DNA of 64,000 nucleotides from Porphyridium purpureum (Eukaryota > Rhodophyta > Bangiophyceae > Porphyridiales > Porphyridiaceae): positions 1 to 64,000 of the forward strand of contig VRMN01000024.1 in the NCBI GenBank assembly GCA_008690995.1, given 5' to 3'. Below are positions 55,834 to 64,000 of the stretch, piece by piece (the first letter of the stretch is position 1; each line of letters begins with the position of its first letter). The notes under the pieces are model-generated. The model made no database searches. It saw only the letters and a program-made list of their open reading frames with translations, and was not told the origin of the DNA. Made by a program: the position numbers and the translations under genes.

Positions 55834-57270
55834 ATGATGATGATGATGATGATGATGAGGCGCGGTGACGCGATGCTGGTGCGGCGCGTGCTGCAGCACG
55901 CGGTACTGCGGCAGTGTGGCGTGGGCTCCGTGGGGCGGATGGCGCTTTTGGTCGCGAGACGCGGGTTCGCCGCGTACCCAGAGCATGTGGTCGTGAGTAT
56001 GCCCAAGCTGTCGCCGACCATGGAGATGGGCAATATTGCGGCGTGGAAGAAGAAGGAAGGCGAATCATACGCTGAAGGGGACGTCCTCGCAGAGGTCGAG
56101 ACAGATAAGGCGACCGTCAGTTTCGAGGCCACAGATGAAGGCGTCATCGCCAAGATCCTCAAGCCAGAAGGGACCAGCGACGTCAAGGTCGGCGATCCGA
56201 TCGCTATTTCTGTCGATGACGAGAGTTTGGTCGCAGCATTCAAGGACTACGCCGCCGAAGAACAAGTGCAGCCTCCAGCACCGACGCCCGCAAAGGCCGC
56301 CGCCCAACCTGCGCCAGCGGGAACGACGCCTAATCCGCCACCATCATCACCGCCATCTTCCCAATCTCGATCGCCATCCGCAGCCGCAGCATCGACGCCA
56401 AACCCAAGCAGGTCGCATGGTGCTGTGCTGGCGTCGCCTTATGCCAAGTTTCTCGCGCGTGAGCAGAATAAGACGCTGGATGGACTCATTGGATCTTACC
56501 CGGGCGGCTTTGTCGTCTCGGCCGATCTGGCTCAGGCGGGTTCGACCAGAATGGCTTCACAAGAAACTGGAGATCGCAAGTTGACGATGATGAGCACCAC
56601 CGAGCTTGACCAGGCGCGCAGTGCTCTGGCCGAACAATTTGCGGCGTCGAAGCGCGAGGTGCCGCACTACTATCTCAAAGTCGAGTGTAAGTTTGGCAAC
56701 TTTCGTGAATTTTTGGGTGACGAGACCTCATTGGACGATCTTGTGATCAAGGCGGCGGCCGCTGCGAGTGTAAAGGTACCTGCAGTGAACTCGACCTGGA
56801 TGGGCGCTACGATCCGTCAGTTTGCCGACGTGGATATTAATGTTGCTCTCGAAACAAAGTCTGGATACCTAGCGACACCCGTGCTTCGTCAAGTCGAACG
56901 GAGAGGACTTTCAAGCATCGCCAAAGAGCTGAAGGAGCTCAAACGCATGGCACAGGAGGATGATATCAGTGGTATGGATCAGTCCACAGGCACCTTTACG
57001 ATTATGATGCACAGTGACGTATCCGAAGTGTCAGCGATCATTCGACCGCCGCAGAGTGCCGTACTTACGATCGGCGCGGTGCGCGACGTGCTGAGCACTC
57101 AGCCGCAGTTCATTAAGAGCGGCAAAGTGCCTGTGGAAAAGGTCACTGTCGAGCCTGCATTCACGGCCACGTTGAGCTGTGACCACCGTGTTGTTGATGG
57201 CGCGGTGGGTGCGCGCTGGCTAGCTGCGTTCAAGAGCCATCTCGAATCCCCCTTCAATTTACTCCTGTGA
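55834..57270 (+). CDS. Dihydrolipoamide acetyltransferase (E2) of pyruvate dehydrogenase, mitochondrial type
   Basis: It moves the acetyl group from lipoamide to CoA. The coding start is a run of eight ATG codons (55834-55857); the frame extends upstream to a TTG without another ATG. A basic presequence (LVRRVLQHAVLRQCGVGSVGRMALLVARRGFAAYP) fits mitochondrial import. The lipoyl domain has MPKLSPTMEMGNIAAW and the lipoylated Lys in VETDKATV. A Pro/Ala/Ser hinge follows, then a peripheral-subunit-binding domain (ASPYAKFLAREQNKTLDGLIGSYPGGFVVSADL) and the catalytic domain with CDHRVVDGAVGARWL (active His and Asp). It has a single lipoyl domain. It is divergent from NFU, whose family feeds lipoyl synthase. 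Confidence 0.93.
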   Translation: MMMMMMMMRRGDAMLVRRVLQHAVLRQCGVGSVGRMALLVARRGFAAYPEHVVVSMPKLSPTMEMGNIAAWKKKEGESYAEGDVLAEVETDKATVSFEATDEGVIAKILKPEGTSDVKVGDPIAISVDDESLVAAFKDYAAEEQVQPPAPTPAKAAAQPAPAGTTPNPPPSSPPSSQSRSPSAAAASTPNPSRSHGAVLASPYAKFLAREQNKTLDGLIGSYPGGFVVSADLAQAGSTRMASQETGDRKLTMMSTTELDQARSALAEQFAASKREVPHYYLKVECKFGNFREFLGDETSLDDLVIKAAAAASVKVPAVNSTWMGATIRQFADVDINVALETKSGYLATPVLRQVERRGLSSIAKELKELKRMAQEDDISGMDQSTGTFTIMMHSDVSEVSAIIRPPQSAVLTIGAVRDVLSTQPQFIKSGKVPVEKVTVEPAFTATLSCDHRVVDGAVGARWLAAFKSHLESPFNLLL

Positions 57271-57577
57271 TAAAGTGAATCATTCTGCGTATCACGCGCA
57301 GGTGAACAATAGTCTGGCTGGTCGCCACCGCTTTTCAACTGGATCGCGCAGTGACAGAAGCCACATCTGTTGGAGCAGAGCAGCAAACGGATTTCCGAGA
57401 GCGCGATCTCGCTGGACGTGATTTGGGGATAGGGGAGCGAGGTGGGGAAGCGCTTTACTGGCAGCGGCGGGTTGGTTTCCACAAGCGATTTGCTGAAGAA
57501 TACGTGGTCACCCGAACACAAGGTTCAGGCTCCCTTACAGAGAAGATGGCTGGACCATTGTGGTATTGTACATCAAT

Positions 57578-58954
57578 TCAGGGGTTGAGGAAGCCAAGAC
57601 ACAAAAAGGCTGTGGACGCAACCACGCCGACAAGTGCGAGCGCGCTATTGAACCATCGGCACCACAACTTGCTGTGAGTGTAAGGTGGCTCGCGTGGAAC
57701 CTGCTGAAAGCCAAACTCGTACCCGCATTCATGCTCTGGTGCAAACGATGTCGCCCAGCGGTCGAAGAATGGCAAAATGATTAGTGTCATGCAGAATCCT
57801 AAGATCTGCGCGCACGCATGCACCCAGTGTGCAACATTGGTTCCGCTTGTGAATGCAGACGTGACACCCCCGAAGAAGTTTGCGCAAAAGACCGATAGCA
57901 GGCCGGCAGAGAGACACTCAAAGAAACCAAACCATTCACAGAGCCGGCCCGCCCAAGCCAACTCACCAAACCATACGGCGACAAAGTTGCCGGCAAGCAG
58001 GCCAAGTATACCGCTTCCGCCGATCGAGTTGCATTGACCATAAATGGGCAGCAACCAAGGCACACTGGCGAAGACGGGCAAGAACGCGCGCCAGCTGCCG
58101 TAGCTCACCTCGGTGATGGCAGAGAAGAGGAAGAGCGCGGCTATGTTTCCAATCAAGCCACGTGTATGCACATGCTGGAAGTTGGCAATCAGATTGCAGA
58201 ACGTCACTGCAGTCCCTTTACATCGCTGGCTGTAGTCGCAGAAAGAGTAGATGCTCCCCGAGCCCGGCGGATTAACAATATGCATCAGCACCCAGACAGA
58301 CGAAATCAGCAGTGCCATCCATGGAAAATGCCTGTGCGGGCCGAACAAGCGGCGTCGCTTGCCCATTTTTACGGGGAATACAGCAACAAGACCGGAAACC
58401 AGCAAGCGAACGATGGCGAGCCATTTGGGCGGTGCGGGCGACTCTGGCCATTGCTCACGCTCCCAAGCTCTCTGAATTGCTTCATGTCGTAGCGAGCCGA
58501 TTATTGCAAGCGTGCACACCGGTAGAAGCGCAAAGAAGCTGATTCCGAAAGCATGGAGGCCGACATCGGTAGCTCGGCCTGGGTTGAAAACAAACGTCAG
58601 GAAGACTGGTAGCTCGTAGGCTAGAAAGACTGCGACAAAGACAAGCTGGTACGCGAAAAGCTGCAGACGCTTTAGCGCATGACTCTTCCTCTTTGCCTCG
58701 AAGAGTGCGGACGCCGAGCTTCCTGAACTTGTAGGTGTGACGTCTTGAGGGCTCAGCTCGTGTGAACCGAAGCCGTCCTCCTCCAGCTCGATTTCCTGCC
58801 ACATCACAGGCACGTGAGCTTCATCTACGATATCTCGCTCGACGAGGAACGGTTCCAGAGGCGGCCGGTAGTACACGTCCATCGGAAGGACTATGTGCGA
58901 ACGCAGCGCCAGTGCGAACGCAGCGCCAGTGCAACCACTTGTACGAGCCGCCAT
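57578..58954 (-). CDS. Rhomboid-family intramembrane protease-like protein
   Basis: The chosen start is ATG 58954 (another at 58882; the frame reaches a GTG at 58978). An acidic N-terminal region of about 100 residues precedes seven or more membrane helices. Landmarks: HVHTRGLIGNIAALFLF (HxxxxxxxN-type helix 2), GGSGILGLLAGN (GxSG with the catalytic Ser) and VAHWVHACAQILGF (catalytic His helix), so the Ser-His dyad of active rhomboids seems present. An extra pair of helices lies before the core and one at the C-terminus. Cleavage of membrane-protein anchors is the family role; the substrate is unknown. It is convergent with PDC-E2. Confidence 0.65.
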   Translation of the reverse strand: MAARTSGCTGAAFALALRSHIVLPMDVYYRPPLEPFLVERDIVDEAHVPVMWQEIELEEDGFGSHELSPQDVTPTSSGSSASALFEAKRKSHALKRLQLFAYQLVFVAVFLAYELPVFLTFVFNPGRATDVGLHAFGISFFALLPVCTLAIIGSLRHEAIQRAWEREQWPESPAPPKWLAIVRLLVSGLVAVFPVKMGKRRRLFGPHRHFPWMALLISSVWVLMHIVNPPGSGSIYSFCDYSQRCKGTAVTFCNLIANFQHVHTRGLIGNIAALFLFSAITEVSYGSWRAFLPVFASVPWLLPIYGQCNSIGGSGILGLLAGNFVAVWFGELAWAGRLCEWFGFFECLSAGLLSVFCANFFGGVTSAFTSGTNVAHWVHACAQILGFCMTLIILPFFDRWATSFAPEHECGYEFGFQQVPREPPYTHSKLWCRWFNSALALVGVVASTAFLCLGFLNP

Positions 58955-58978
58955 GCGCACAACGCTGCTTATGTGCAC

Positions 58979-59482
58979 ATGGCGCGTTCATGTCAAACAA
59001 CAGACCATTCTAGTGTGTGGTTGTGTGCTCGCGAGGTAAAAAGCAGCGCATTGGTCCACCATCTGCTGTTTTTCGGCATCCGATACAGTTGGGGCGCAAT
59101 TTCGAGGCGCTTCGTTCGCTCGTGGTTCCGAATGTGGAGCAAGTTTTCTTGACAGAAATCATCAAGCGAGATAGAAGAGGATGATCAAGCTGGGGATATC
59201 TATTCGACTGCTGGTCTAAGACCTTCGGAGGCACATGACAAGCGCTTTGTATTACAATTGCAAATCTCTAAGTACACGAGGTGGCTCATCTTCACCTTTG
59301 ACATTCATTTGAAGTGAACTTTCAGGGAAACACGTTTGCCGTGTTGCTTCGCGAAGTCTTATAAACAAAAAATGCATCTGTGCTGCCAGCGTACTCACAA
59401 AGTCAACAAACACGGATTTTTTTGATCGACGCCCGCATCCAGTGTCCTAAGCACTCCATTCCATCGTCCTCGCGTACTCAAG
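58979..59482. other. Intergenic stretch, nothing recognised
   Basis: About 500 bases between two minus-strand genes. Short frames only. The first bases upstream of the rhomboid-like gene hold a short tandem repeat (GCGAACGCAGCGCCAGT) just inside and before the start. Confidence 0.35.
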
Positions 59483-60304
59483 CTAATCGAGAGCCGTCAG
59501 ACAGCCAATTTTGCTCCCCTTACTATCCAAGATCAATTCAAAGTCTTGGCACTTGGAAATGATGTCCTGCTTCTTCTTCCGATTGGTCAAAGGGATGATC
59601 TCCAGACCGTGATGTGTAATTTCCTTGTGTGAGTAAAGCCTTCCGATCAAAAAGTCCTGAAACTGCTTGTATCCCACCGGGTCGCAATGCCAAAAGTCAA
59701 CAAACTCCGTCACAATAAGCACGTCATCATCCTCAATATTCAGACTCAGAAGCGAGTAGTACAGACTATCGTCCCTGGTCCATTTGTGAAAGACTTGCTT
59801 CGCCGGGTTGTCCTTGCTCGGTACGTTCGTCAAGTGCTTGAATCTAGGAACTCGCGGGAGAAGGTATGAGTCAGGTTCAAGAGCAAGTACGAAACGACCA
59901 TCTGTCGCTGTGTGCACATGGTGAAGGAGATTCGAGGTATCCTTACAGCTCTCGCAATGGACCTGCATCACGGGCGCCTGAAGCAAAACAAAGCCGTCGT
60001 CTAGCGTCAAGCGAAAGGTGCGCCCGACGCGTACGTCACATTGCTCAGGTCTCCCGGGTTGCATAAACGAAGTTACACGCACACGCATTAGCGTGTTCCC
60101 ATCCTGCACGACGCTTGCAAAATAATCGTTTAACTCCTCGCACATTTCACTTCCCGCGCTGAGGCACGTGCCAAGCGCCTCGCATGTGTCACACCGCGTC
60201 GACATGGCATCGCGAAATGCCGGGGCGGCACAGGCTCTGCCTATCACCATCAGCATGAAGGCGACATGACACACTTTCGTGATGTCAATTTTTCTACTGC
60301 CCAT
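59483..60304 (-). CDS. Secreted or lumenal protein of unknown function, Cys-rich N-half
   Basis: 273 residues from ATG 60304. A signal peptide (ITKVCHVAFMLMVIGRACAAP) is followed by CDTCEALGTCLSAGSEMCEELNDYF, QCDVRVG and CESCKDTS. These Cys pairs look disulfide-forming and recall saposin-like or ER-lumenal folds, but I cannot place it. The C-terminal half is mixed alpha/beta with DDDVLIVTEFVDFWHCDPVGYKQFQDFLIGRLYSHKEI, faintly like glycosyltransferase or procollagen-lysyl-oxidase GT domains. There is no retention signal and no membrane anchor. Confidence 0.55.
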   Translation of the reverse strand: MGSRKIDITKVCHVAFMLMVIGRACAAPAFRDAMSTRCDTCEALGTCLSAGSEMCEELNDYFASVVQDGNTLMRVRVTSFMQPGRPEQCDVRVGRTFRLTLDDGFVLLQAPVMQVHCESCKDTSNLLHHVHTATDGRFVLALEPDSYLLPRVPRFKHLTNVPSKDNPAKQVFHKWTRDDSLYYSLLSLNIEDDDVLIVTEFVDFWHCDPVGYKQFQDFLIGRLYSHKEITHHGLEIIPLTNRKKKQDIISKCQDFELILDSKGSKIGCLTALD

Positions 60305-61104
60305 CGTTCTTTTCTGTTCTGTTCAATCGTGCTTCTGTCTCGATTTTCTGGATCTTTCGTTGTTCCCTTCTTTGTCTCCTTCATGTTCTCTACGGGCAAA
60401 CTCGAGTTGCCGCCCTCGCCACGGGCAGCTTTATAGCCTCCGCGAATGGACGAGTCGTCTCTCAACCTTGGATATTTCAGCAAGCAAACGGGTGGTATGC
60501 TACGAATGACTCAAGAACGAGGATTCGTCGCCCTTCCTTTTGGATTCTGCGTTTGTCGGGTCTACTTCAGCACCATATCGTGAACGGCGACCCTGGCGAT
60601 ACGTTTCATGTACATGGCACGATGACGGAACTCAGAAAAACGTCATCAGGCTAGCGCCTGTTGTCGTGAGCCAGACTACACAACGACGTGAGGCATTCAT
60701 CAGCACAAACAGGCACGACCGCCGTCTCGTCCTGACTCCCATGTCAGGAAGACCACTTGCGTTGGTCGAGCATCTACTGAGCAGCCGGTCATTCTGAAGC
60801 AGTAGAACTGCTGCTCGTCGCACGTCATTCCGTGTTCAGCACTCGACGATTCTATCCATGTCCATCAAGACGAAATGCAGCTCGAGCAATTCGTGGCACC
60901 TTCTCAAAAGCAACACGTACAAGTCGGACATCAACGAAGCAAAGTCAGTCATCGTGAGCCGAGACAACTAAAGTCGAACATCAAATAGCGCACACATGAG
61001 CTCCTGTTTGTCATATCTCACGTGCAATGGAGACCCCTTGTGTTTCGCTTTCATTCAGCTTTACAATCGAACCATTCAGAAGACACTTCGTGCGCAAGTT
61101 GCTT
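60305..61104. other. Intergenic stretch, nothing recognised
   Basis: About 800 bases, T-rich next to the secreted-protein start. Short frames only on both strands; no RNA gene or repeat seen. Confidence 0.4.
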
Positions 61105-62277
61105 TCACGGCGGAGGTTCTTCTTCTGGCAGCAGCAAACGCATCCGGTTCAATCCGCTGGCTTCTGTCCTGCCCATTTGTACGCTCCTGCTTTCGTACTT
61201 TTCCTTCTCCAGAGACAGAAGTTTGGTCAATCCAAAGTCTTCGTCCGTGTCGCCGAAAGGGTTGGCTTTTTTCGAAGCATTCTGGTCTCCAGCCAGAGCT
61301 CCAACAAGGTCAAATGGACGCGTACTTCCCGCCTGCGTTCGATCTCCAGCGCCTGCGGCGCCGGGCGACGTAACAAGCCCTCGCAGATCGCCCGTTTGTA
61401 CATTTTTTGGCGGATGAGCACCAACGTTTGACGGCATGGGCCACTGCTGGTCCAGACCGCCACGCCCAACGCCGGGAACAACATCGGGAGGAGCAAGTCC
61501 AAAAGCCCCATGAAACATGGGTTGCGTTTGTTCATGCGATACTCTGTCGAACCGTGAAGGAGGGTCCGCGAGGGTTACCTGTCCATGAGTCTCGGACGCT
61601 ACAAGGGCCCTCGGAACATCAAGTGCCGCAGACGGCGGTGGGGTAACAGTTGATGCCTCATGACCCAAAGTACTGCGGTCTTGGCCAGCCTCAAATGCGT
61701 TTCCATCACCTTCGACCGGGGCGGGCTTTCGCGGCGGCCCAAGCTCAGGAAACAACGCTGAACCAATGAATGCTTCGAAGCCGCGAGCAGAAGCATCGCT
61801 ATTCGCCGGCCCGAACGTTTCGTGGAAATGCACACGGTCCGTCTCATCCTCTGTCGCTACGCTTCCGCCATTCTGCCGAAACAGGTCGGTCCCAGCACTC
61901 GCGTGTCTGCTTCCATTCCCGTTTTCATGGCGCAAATCATGCGGGTACATGCGCTCCCGTTCTGACCTGCCATTTTCTTGTTTACTTTGCAGCTGAGTGA
62001 CAGAGCCAACATGATCATCGTCCCCGTAACCTGATTTCACATCCTCCGGGTACTCAATGTCACTACTGTCTTCCTCACTTTCATCTTCGTCGTCATTGTC
62101 GTCACCGTCGTCATACTCCCCGTCGTCGTCCGAAGAGGTTGGATAGTGAAAGCCCGAGCACTCTGCGCGTTGGCAACACAGGCCTGCCGGATCTACCACG
62201 ATGGCCCACAGATTCCGCGGCACCCCCGACTCTTGCGTGGTTTCAATGCCCATCATCTTCGCGTACGTCTGCCCCAT
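61105..62277 (-). CDS. Acidic, largely disordered protein with N-myristoylation-type start
   Basis: 390 residues from ATG 62277. MGQTYAKMMG fits an N-myristoylation signal (Gly2 with small/polar residues after it). A short folded start (LWAIVVDPAGLCCQRAECSGFHYP) leads into a run of about 45 mostly Asp/Glu/Ser residues, then low-complexity Gly/Pro/Ala/Gln sequence. A conserved-looking helix lies near the end (DFGLTKLLSLEKEKYESRSVQM). The composition suggests a membrane-attached adaptor or regulatory protein. No family recognised. Confidence 0.45.
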   Translation of the reverse strand: MGQTYAKMMGIETTQESGVPRNLWAIVVDPAGLCCQRAECSGFHYPTSSDDDGEYDDGDDNDDEDESEEDSSDIEYPEDVKSGYGDDDHVGSVTQLQSKQENGRSERERMYPHDLRHENGNGSRHASAGTDLFRQNGGSVATEDETDRVHFHETFGPANSDASARGFEAFIGSALFPELGPPRKPAPVEGDGNAFEAGQDRSTLGHEASTVTPPPSAALDVPRALVASETHGQVTLADPPSRFDRVSHEQTQPMFHGAFGLAPPDVVPGVGRGGLDQQWPMPSNVGAHPPKNVQTGDLRGLVTSPGAAGAGDRTQAGSTRPFDLVGALAGDQNASKKANPFGDTDEDFGLTKLLSLEKEKYESRSVQMGRTEASGLNRMRLLLPEEEPPP

Positions 62278-62546
62278 GACGAGGGATTCACTGCGCAGTG
62301 TGTTCCCCGCGGGACTTTGAGCGCCACCGCAAGTGCGCGGGCATCGAAATGTAGAGAAGTGCCCGGTTGTTACACTGGCTCAGGTCTGAGGGAGCGGTGC
62401 GTGCCACCGTCCCTCAACGTCCAGGCGCAGTGGCGAAAGCAAGCGCTTCCGCGTTTACCTCTACCGCGCGGCTCTCAACCGCAATAGAAAAATCTTTCGA
62501 GGGTTTCTAACAAATCGAATCTTTATTTGAGAATGTCGGGGGCCGA

Positions 62547-63002
62547 TCACATGAAGGCACGCGTGAAAGTCTGGGTCTCGACCTGCGAGACGCCGTCGAT
62601 GGTGCCAACCTTGGCGAGGAATGACTCCTCAGGCTCGAATTTCTTGGCCTCCCAGTCGCCATACTTGTCGGCAGCGACCGAAGTGATGACCTTGAAGTCC
62701 AGGCACCCACCGCACACAATGCGCTGTACGTCCTTGACGCCTTCCAGCGCCTTGAGCTTTGGCAGCACTTCGGTCAGCGCCTCCTGCGCGGTGGCCAGCG
62801 ACTTCTTGTCGTTGTCGGTAGACCACTTGAAGCGCCACTCACGCGCGATCGTGTCAAACTCTACACCCTTGGTGATCTCGGCCATCATCAGTGGGCGGCT
62901 CGAGCGCACATGGCGCACCGACTGGCGCGGCGCACAGGCCACCGCGGCGCGCTGCGCGGACGCGACTCGTCCCAATCCAATACCAGCGACAAAGGCCATC
63001 AT
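62547..63002 (-). CDS. Small plastid-type protein of unknown function
   Basis: The chosen start is ATG 63002 (ATG 62999 follows; the frame runs 57 codons further to a non-ATG codon without signal). The first about 40 residues (MMAFVAGIGLGRVASAQRAAVACAPRQSVRHVRSSRPLMM) look like a red-algal plastid transit peptide, with Phe near the start and no acids. The mature part of about 110 residues is compact: EFDTIAREWRFKWS, a helix KKSLATAQEALTEVLPKLKALEGV, VQRIVCGGCLDFKVITSVA, and GVSQVETQTFTRAFM. It looks like an alpha/beta fold of two beta-alpha-beta units, as in ferredoxin-like barrels. I do not know its family. Confidence 0.6.
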   Translation of the reverse strand: MMAFVAGIGLGRVASAQRAAVACAPRQSVRHVRSSRPLMMAEITKGVEFDTIAREWRFKWSTDNDKKSLATAQEALTEVLPKLKALEGVKDVQRIVCGGCLDFKVITSVAADKYGDWEAKKFEPEESFLAKVGTIDGVSQVETQTFTRAFM

Positions 63003-63270
63003 CTTCAGTCTGTCCTCCGTTCCACTCACACGCAACCTTTCCACGACAAACGCGACCGTACCACTGAAAAGATCCTGTGTCACTCGCACGTCAGACACAA
63101 TCACCGAACCTAGCGAGTCTGCAACGCACCCACTTCTTCCCTCTATCCCTGCCCGATCACGTAGGCGATACACTTGTGCTCCCGCGATCTCTACACGATT
63201 CCACGTCGAGATCGCCGAAATTCACGTTCCATTCACGCCGCATCGCATCTGTTTCGGCGCTGCTCAGCTT

Positions 63271-64000
63271 TCACCTGTAAGAAAAAGAGCGGATTCCAGA
63301 TGCCGGGCGTACTTTGCCCTGTCTGACTGGCGCCACGCGCTGCTTAACACGCGCAAATGGGTCGAAACCCGTCTTCGCCGTTGGCGCTCTGCCGCGTGTC
63401 CTCGAGGGCACCTGTGTAAACCGGCCACTGGGCGGCAGGGACGATTTGGCGCTCGGTGCGTCGAGATTGAAGGGCTCGTCAAAAAGCGGGCGCAAAGGTA
63501 CATGTTGGCGAAGCATGGTGTCAGAGCTCGGCTCTCTGAGTATGTTCGAAAAGTCCTGATCTTTCGACGCATCGGCGTCAACTGTTGCGGTGTTTGCACC
63601 AGCCGCTCTTTCGCTAGGCGCCTCAGAAAGGCTTCTCGCGTCTCCTTCAGTCGACTTGCCGCTGACAAGGGCCTTCCTTGACCGTGCTCGTTTCTTCCCC
63701 TTTGAGGTTAACTCCTGAGGCGCGGTGCCATACCTTGCCAAAATCGAAAGGGGCAAAATCTGTTCTGCGGCTTCTCGATCTCGTTTTCCCGTAGATTGTG
63801 TTGCATGCTGATCCTCCTTTGCTTCTGCTCCTGAATCCTCCCGGATCTCGCTGCCGTCGTCCACAATATCGTCAGCACAGGTGATAACAACAGCATCCAA
63901 GCCAGTGGATGGCGAGTCGATGTCATTTTGCCCGCTGGTCCCTGAAGGGTCGACAGGTCCCGGCGGCGGTGAGTTGGTTTCCAGGTGCGGCGATGTATTT
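63271..64000 (-). CDS. Unknown protein, 5' partial at the window edge
   Basis: An open minus-strand frame from the right edge to the stop at 63271. The visible part is hydrophilic and probably disordered: Pro-rich at the edge, acidic middle (ADDIVDDGSEIREDSG), a basic patch TSKGKKRARSRKALVSGK that would serve as nuclear signal, and a Pro/Arg/Ser-rich end. No domain recognised. The gene continues right of the window. Confidence 0.4.
   Translation of the reverse strand, partial: NTSPHLETNSPPPGPVDPSGTSGQNDIDSPSTGLDAVVITCADDIVDDGSEIREDSGAEAKEDQHATQSTGKRDREAAEQILPLSILARYGTAPQELTSKGKKRARSRKALVSGKSTEGDARSLSEAPSERAAGANTATVDADASKDQDFSNILREPSSDTMLRQHVPLRPLFDEPFNLDAPSAKSSLPPSGRFTQVPSRTRGRAPTAKTGFDPFARVKQRVAPVRQGKVRPASGIRSFSYR

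Noticed and set aside
1-64000. CRISPR arrays, operons or bacterial-type ribosome binding sites
   Set aside because: None seen; gene types, spacing and element families are eukaryotic nuclear.

Overview
The window is nuclear DNA of a unicellular alga. It has compact, almost intron-free genes (the Brr2 helicase runs about 2,000 codons without a break), plastid-type proteins (CYP97 carotenoid hydroxylase, plastid-type NFU scaffold, bacterial-type glucokinase) and typical eukaryotic genes (RPL9, EMC10, ELO elongase, mitochondrial PDC-E2). GC-rich codons, missing introns and a CYP97B-like P450 point to a red alga of the Porphyridium type. That placement is inference from gene content.

Layout. 1-11.4 kb: Brr2 (start lies left of the window), a PARP-zinc-finger/HhH protein, a GST-like protein, RPL9 and glucokinase. 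11.4-13.6 kb: no confident gene. 13.6-17.8 kb (-): an RNase H1-like locus with about twelve copies of the hybrid-binding (viroplasmin-like) domain, now interrupted. 17.8-22.2 kb: an unknown protein, a bacterial-PH membrane protein, a frame-disturbed membrane-anchored zinc protease and a small two-helix membrane protein. 22.3-33.7 kb: a Ty1/copia element whose gag region is split by a whole-looking Ty3/gypsy element. 35-46.6 kb: CYP97, an old retroelement relic, an ABCG half-transporter, a hemerythrin-like protein and EMC10. 46.9-57.3 kb: an ELO elongase, then NFU and PDC-E2 in divergent orientation. The promoter between NFU and PDC-E2 holds a complete-looking Tc1/mariner transposon, which itself contains a second gypsy copy. 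57.5-64 kb: a rhomboid-like protease, a secreted Cys-containing protein, an acidic myristoylation-motif protein, a small plastid-type protein and a partial gene at the edge.

The most interesting signals are: the multi-copy hybrid-binding-domain RNase H1 locus; back-to-back heat-shock elements in the gypsy LTRs; a SANT/Myb-like module and Cys-rich patch inside the copia polyprotein; an initiator-tRNA anticodon-arm primer site in the copia element; a recurring GTACAGTG motif in many upstream regions, two of which have received transposons; and the NFU/PDC-E2 divergent pair. The two gypsy copies and the copia element have nearly identical LTR pairs, so this is a recently active, nesting transposon landscape.
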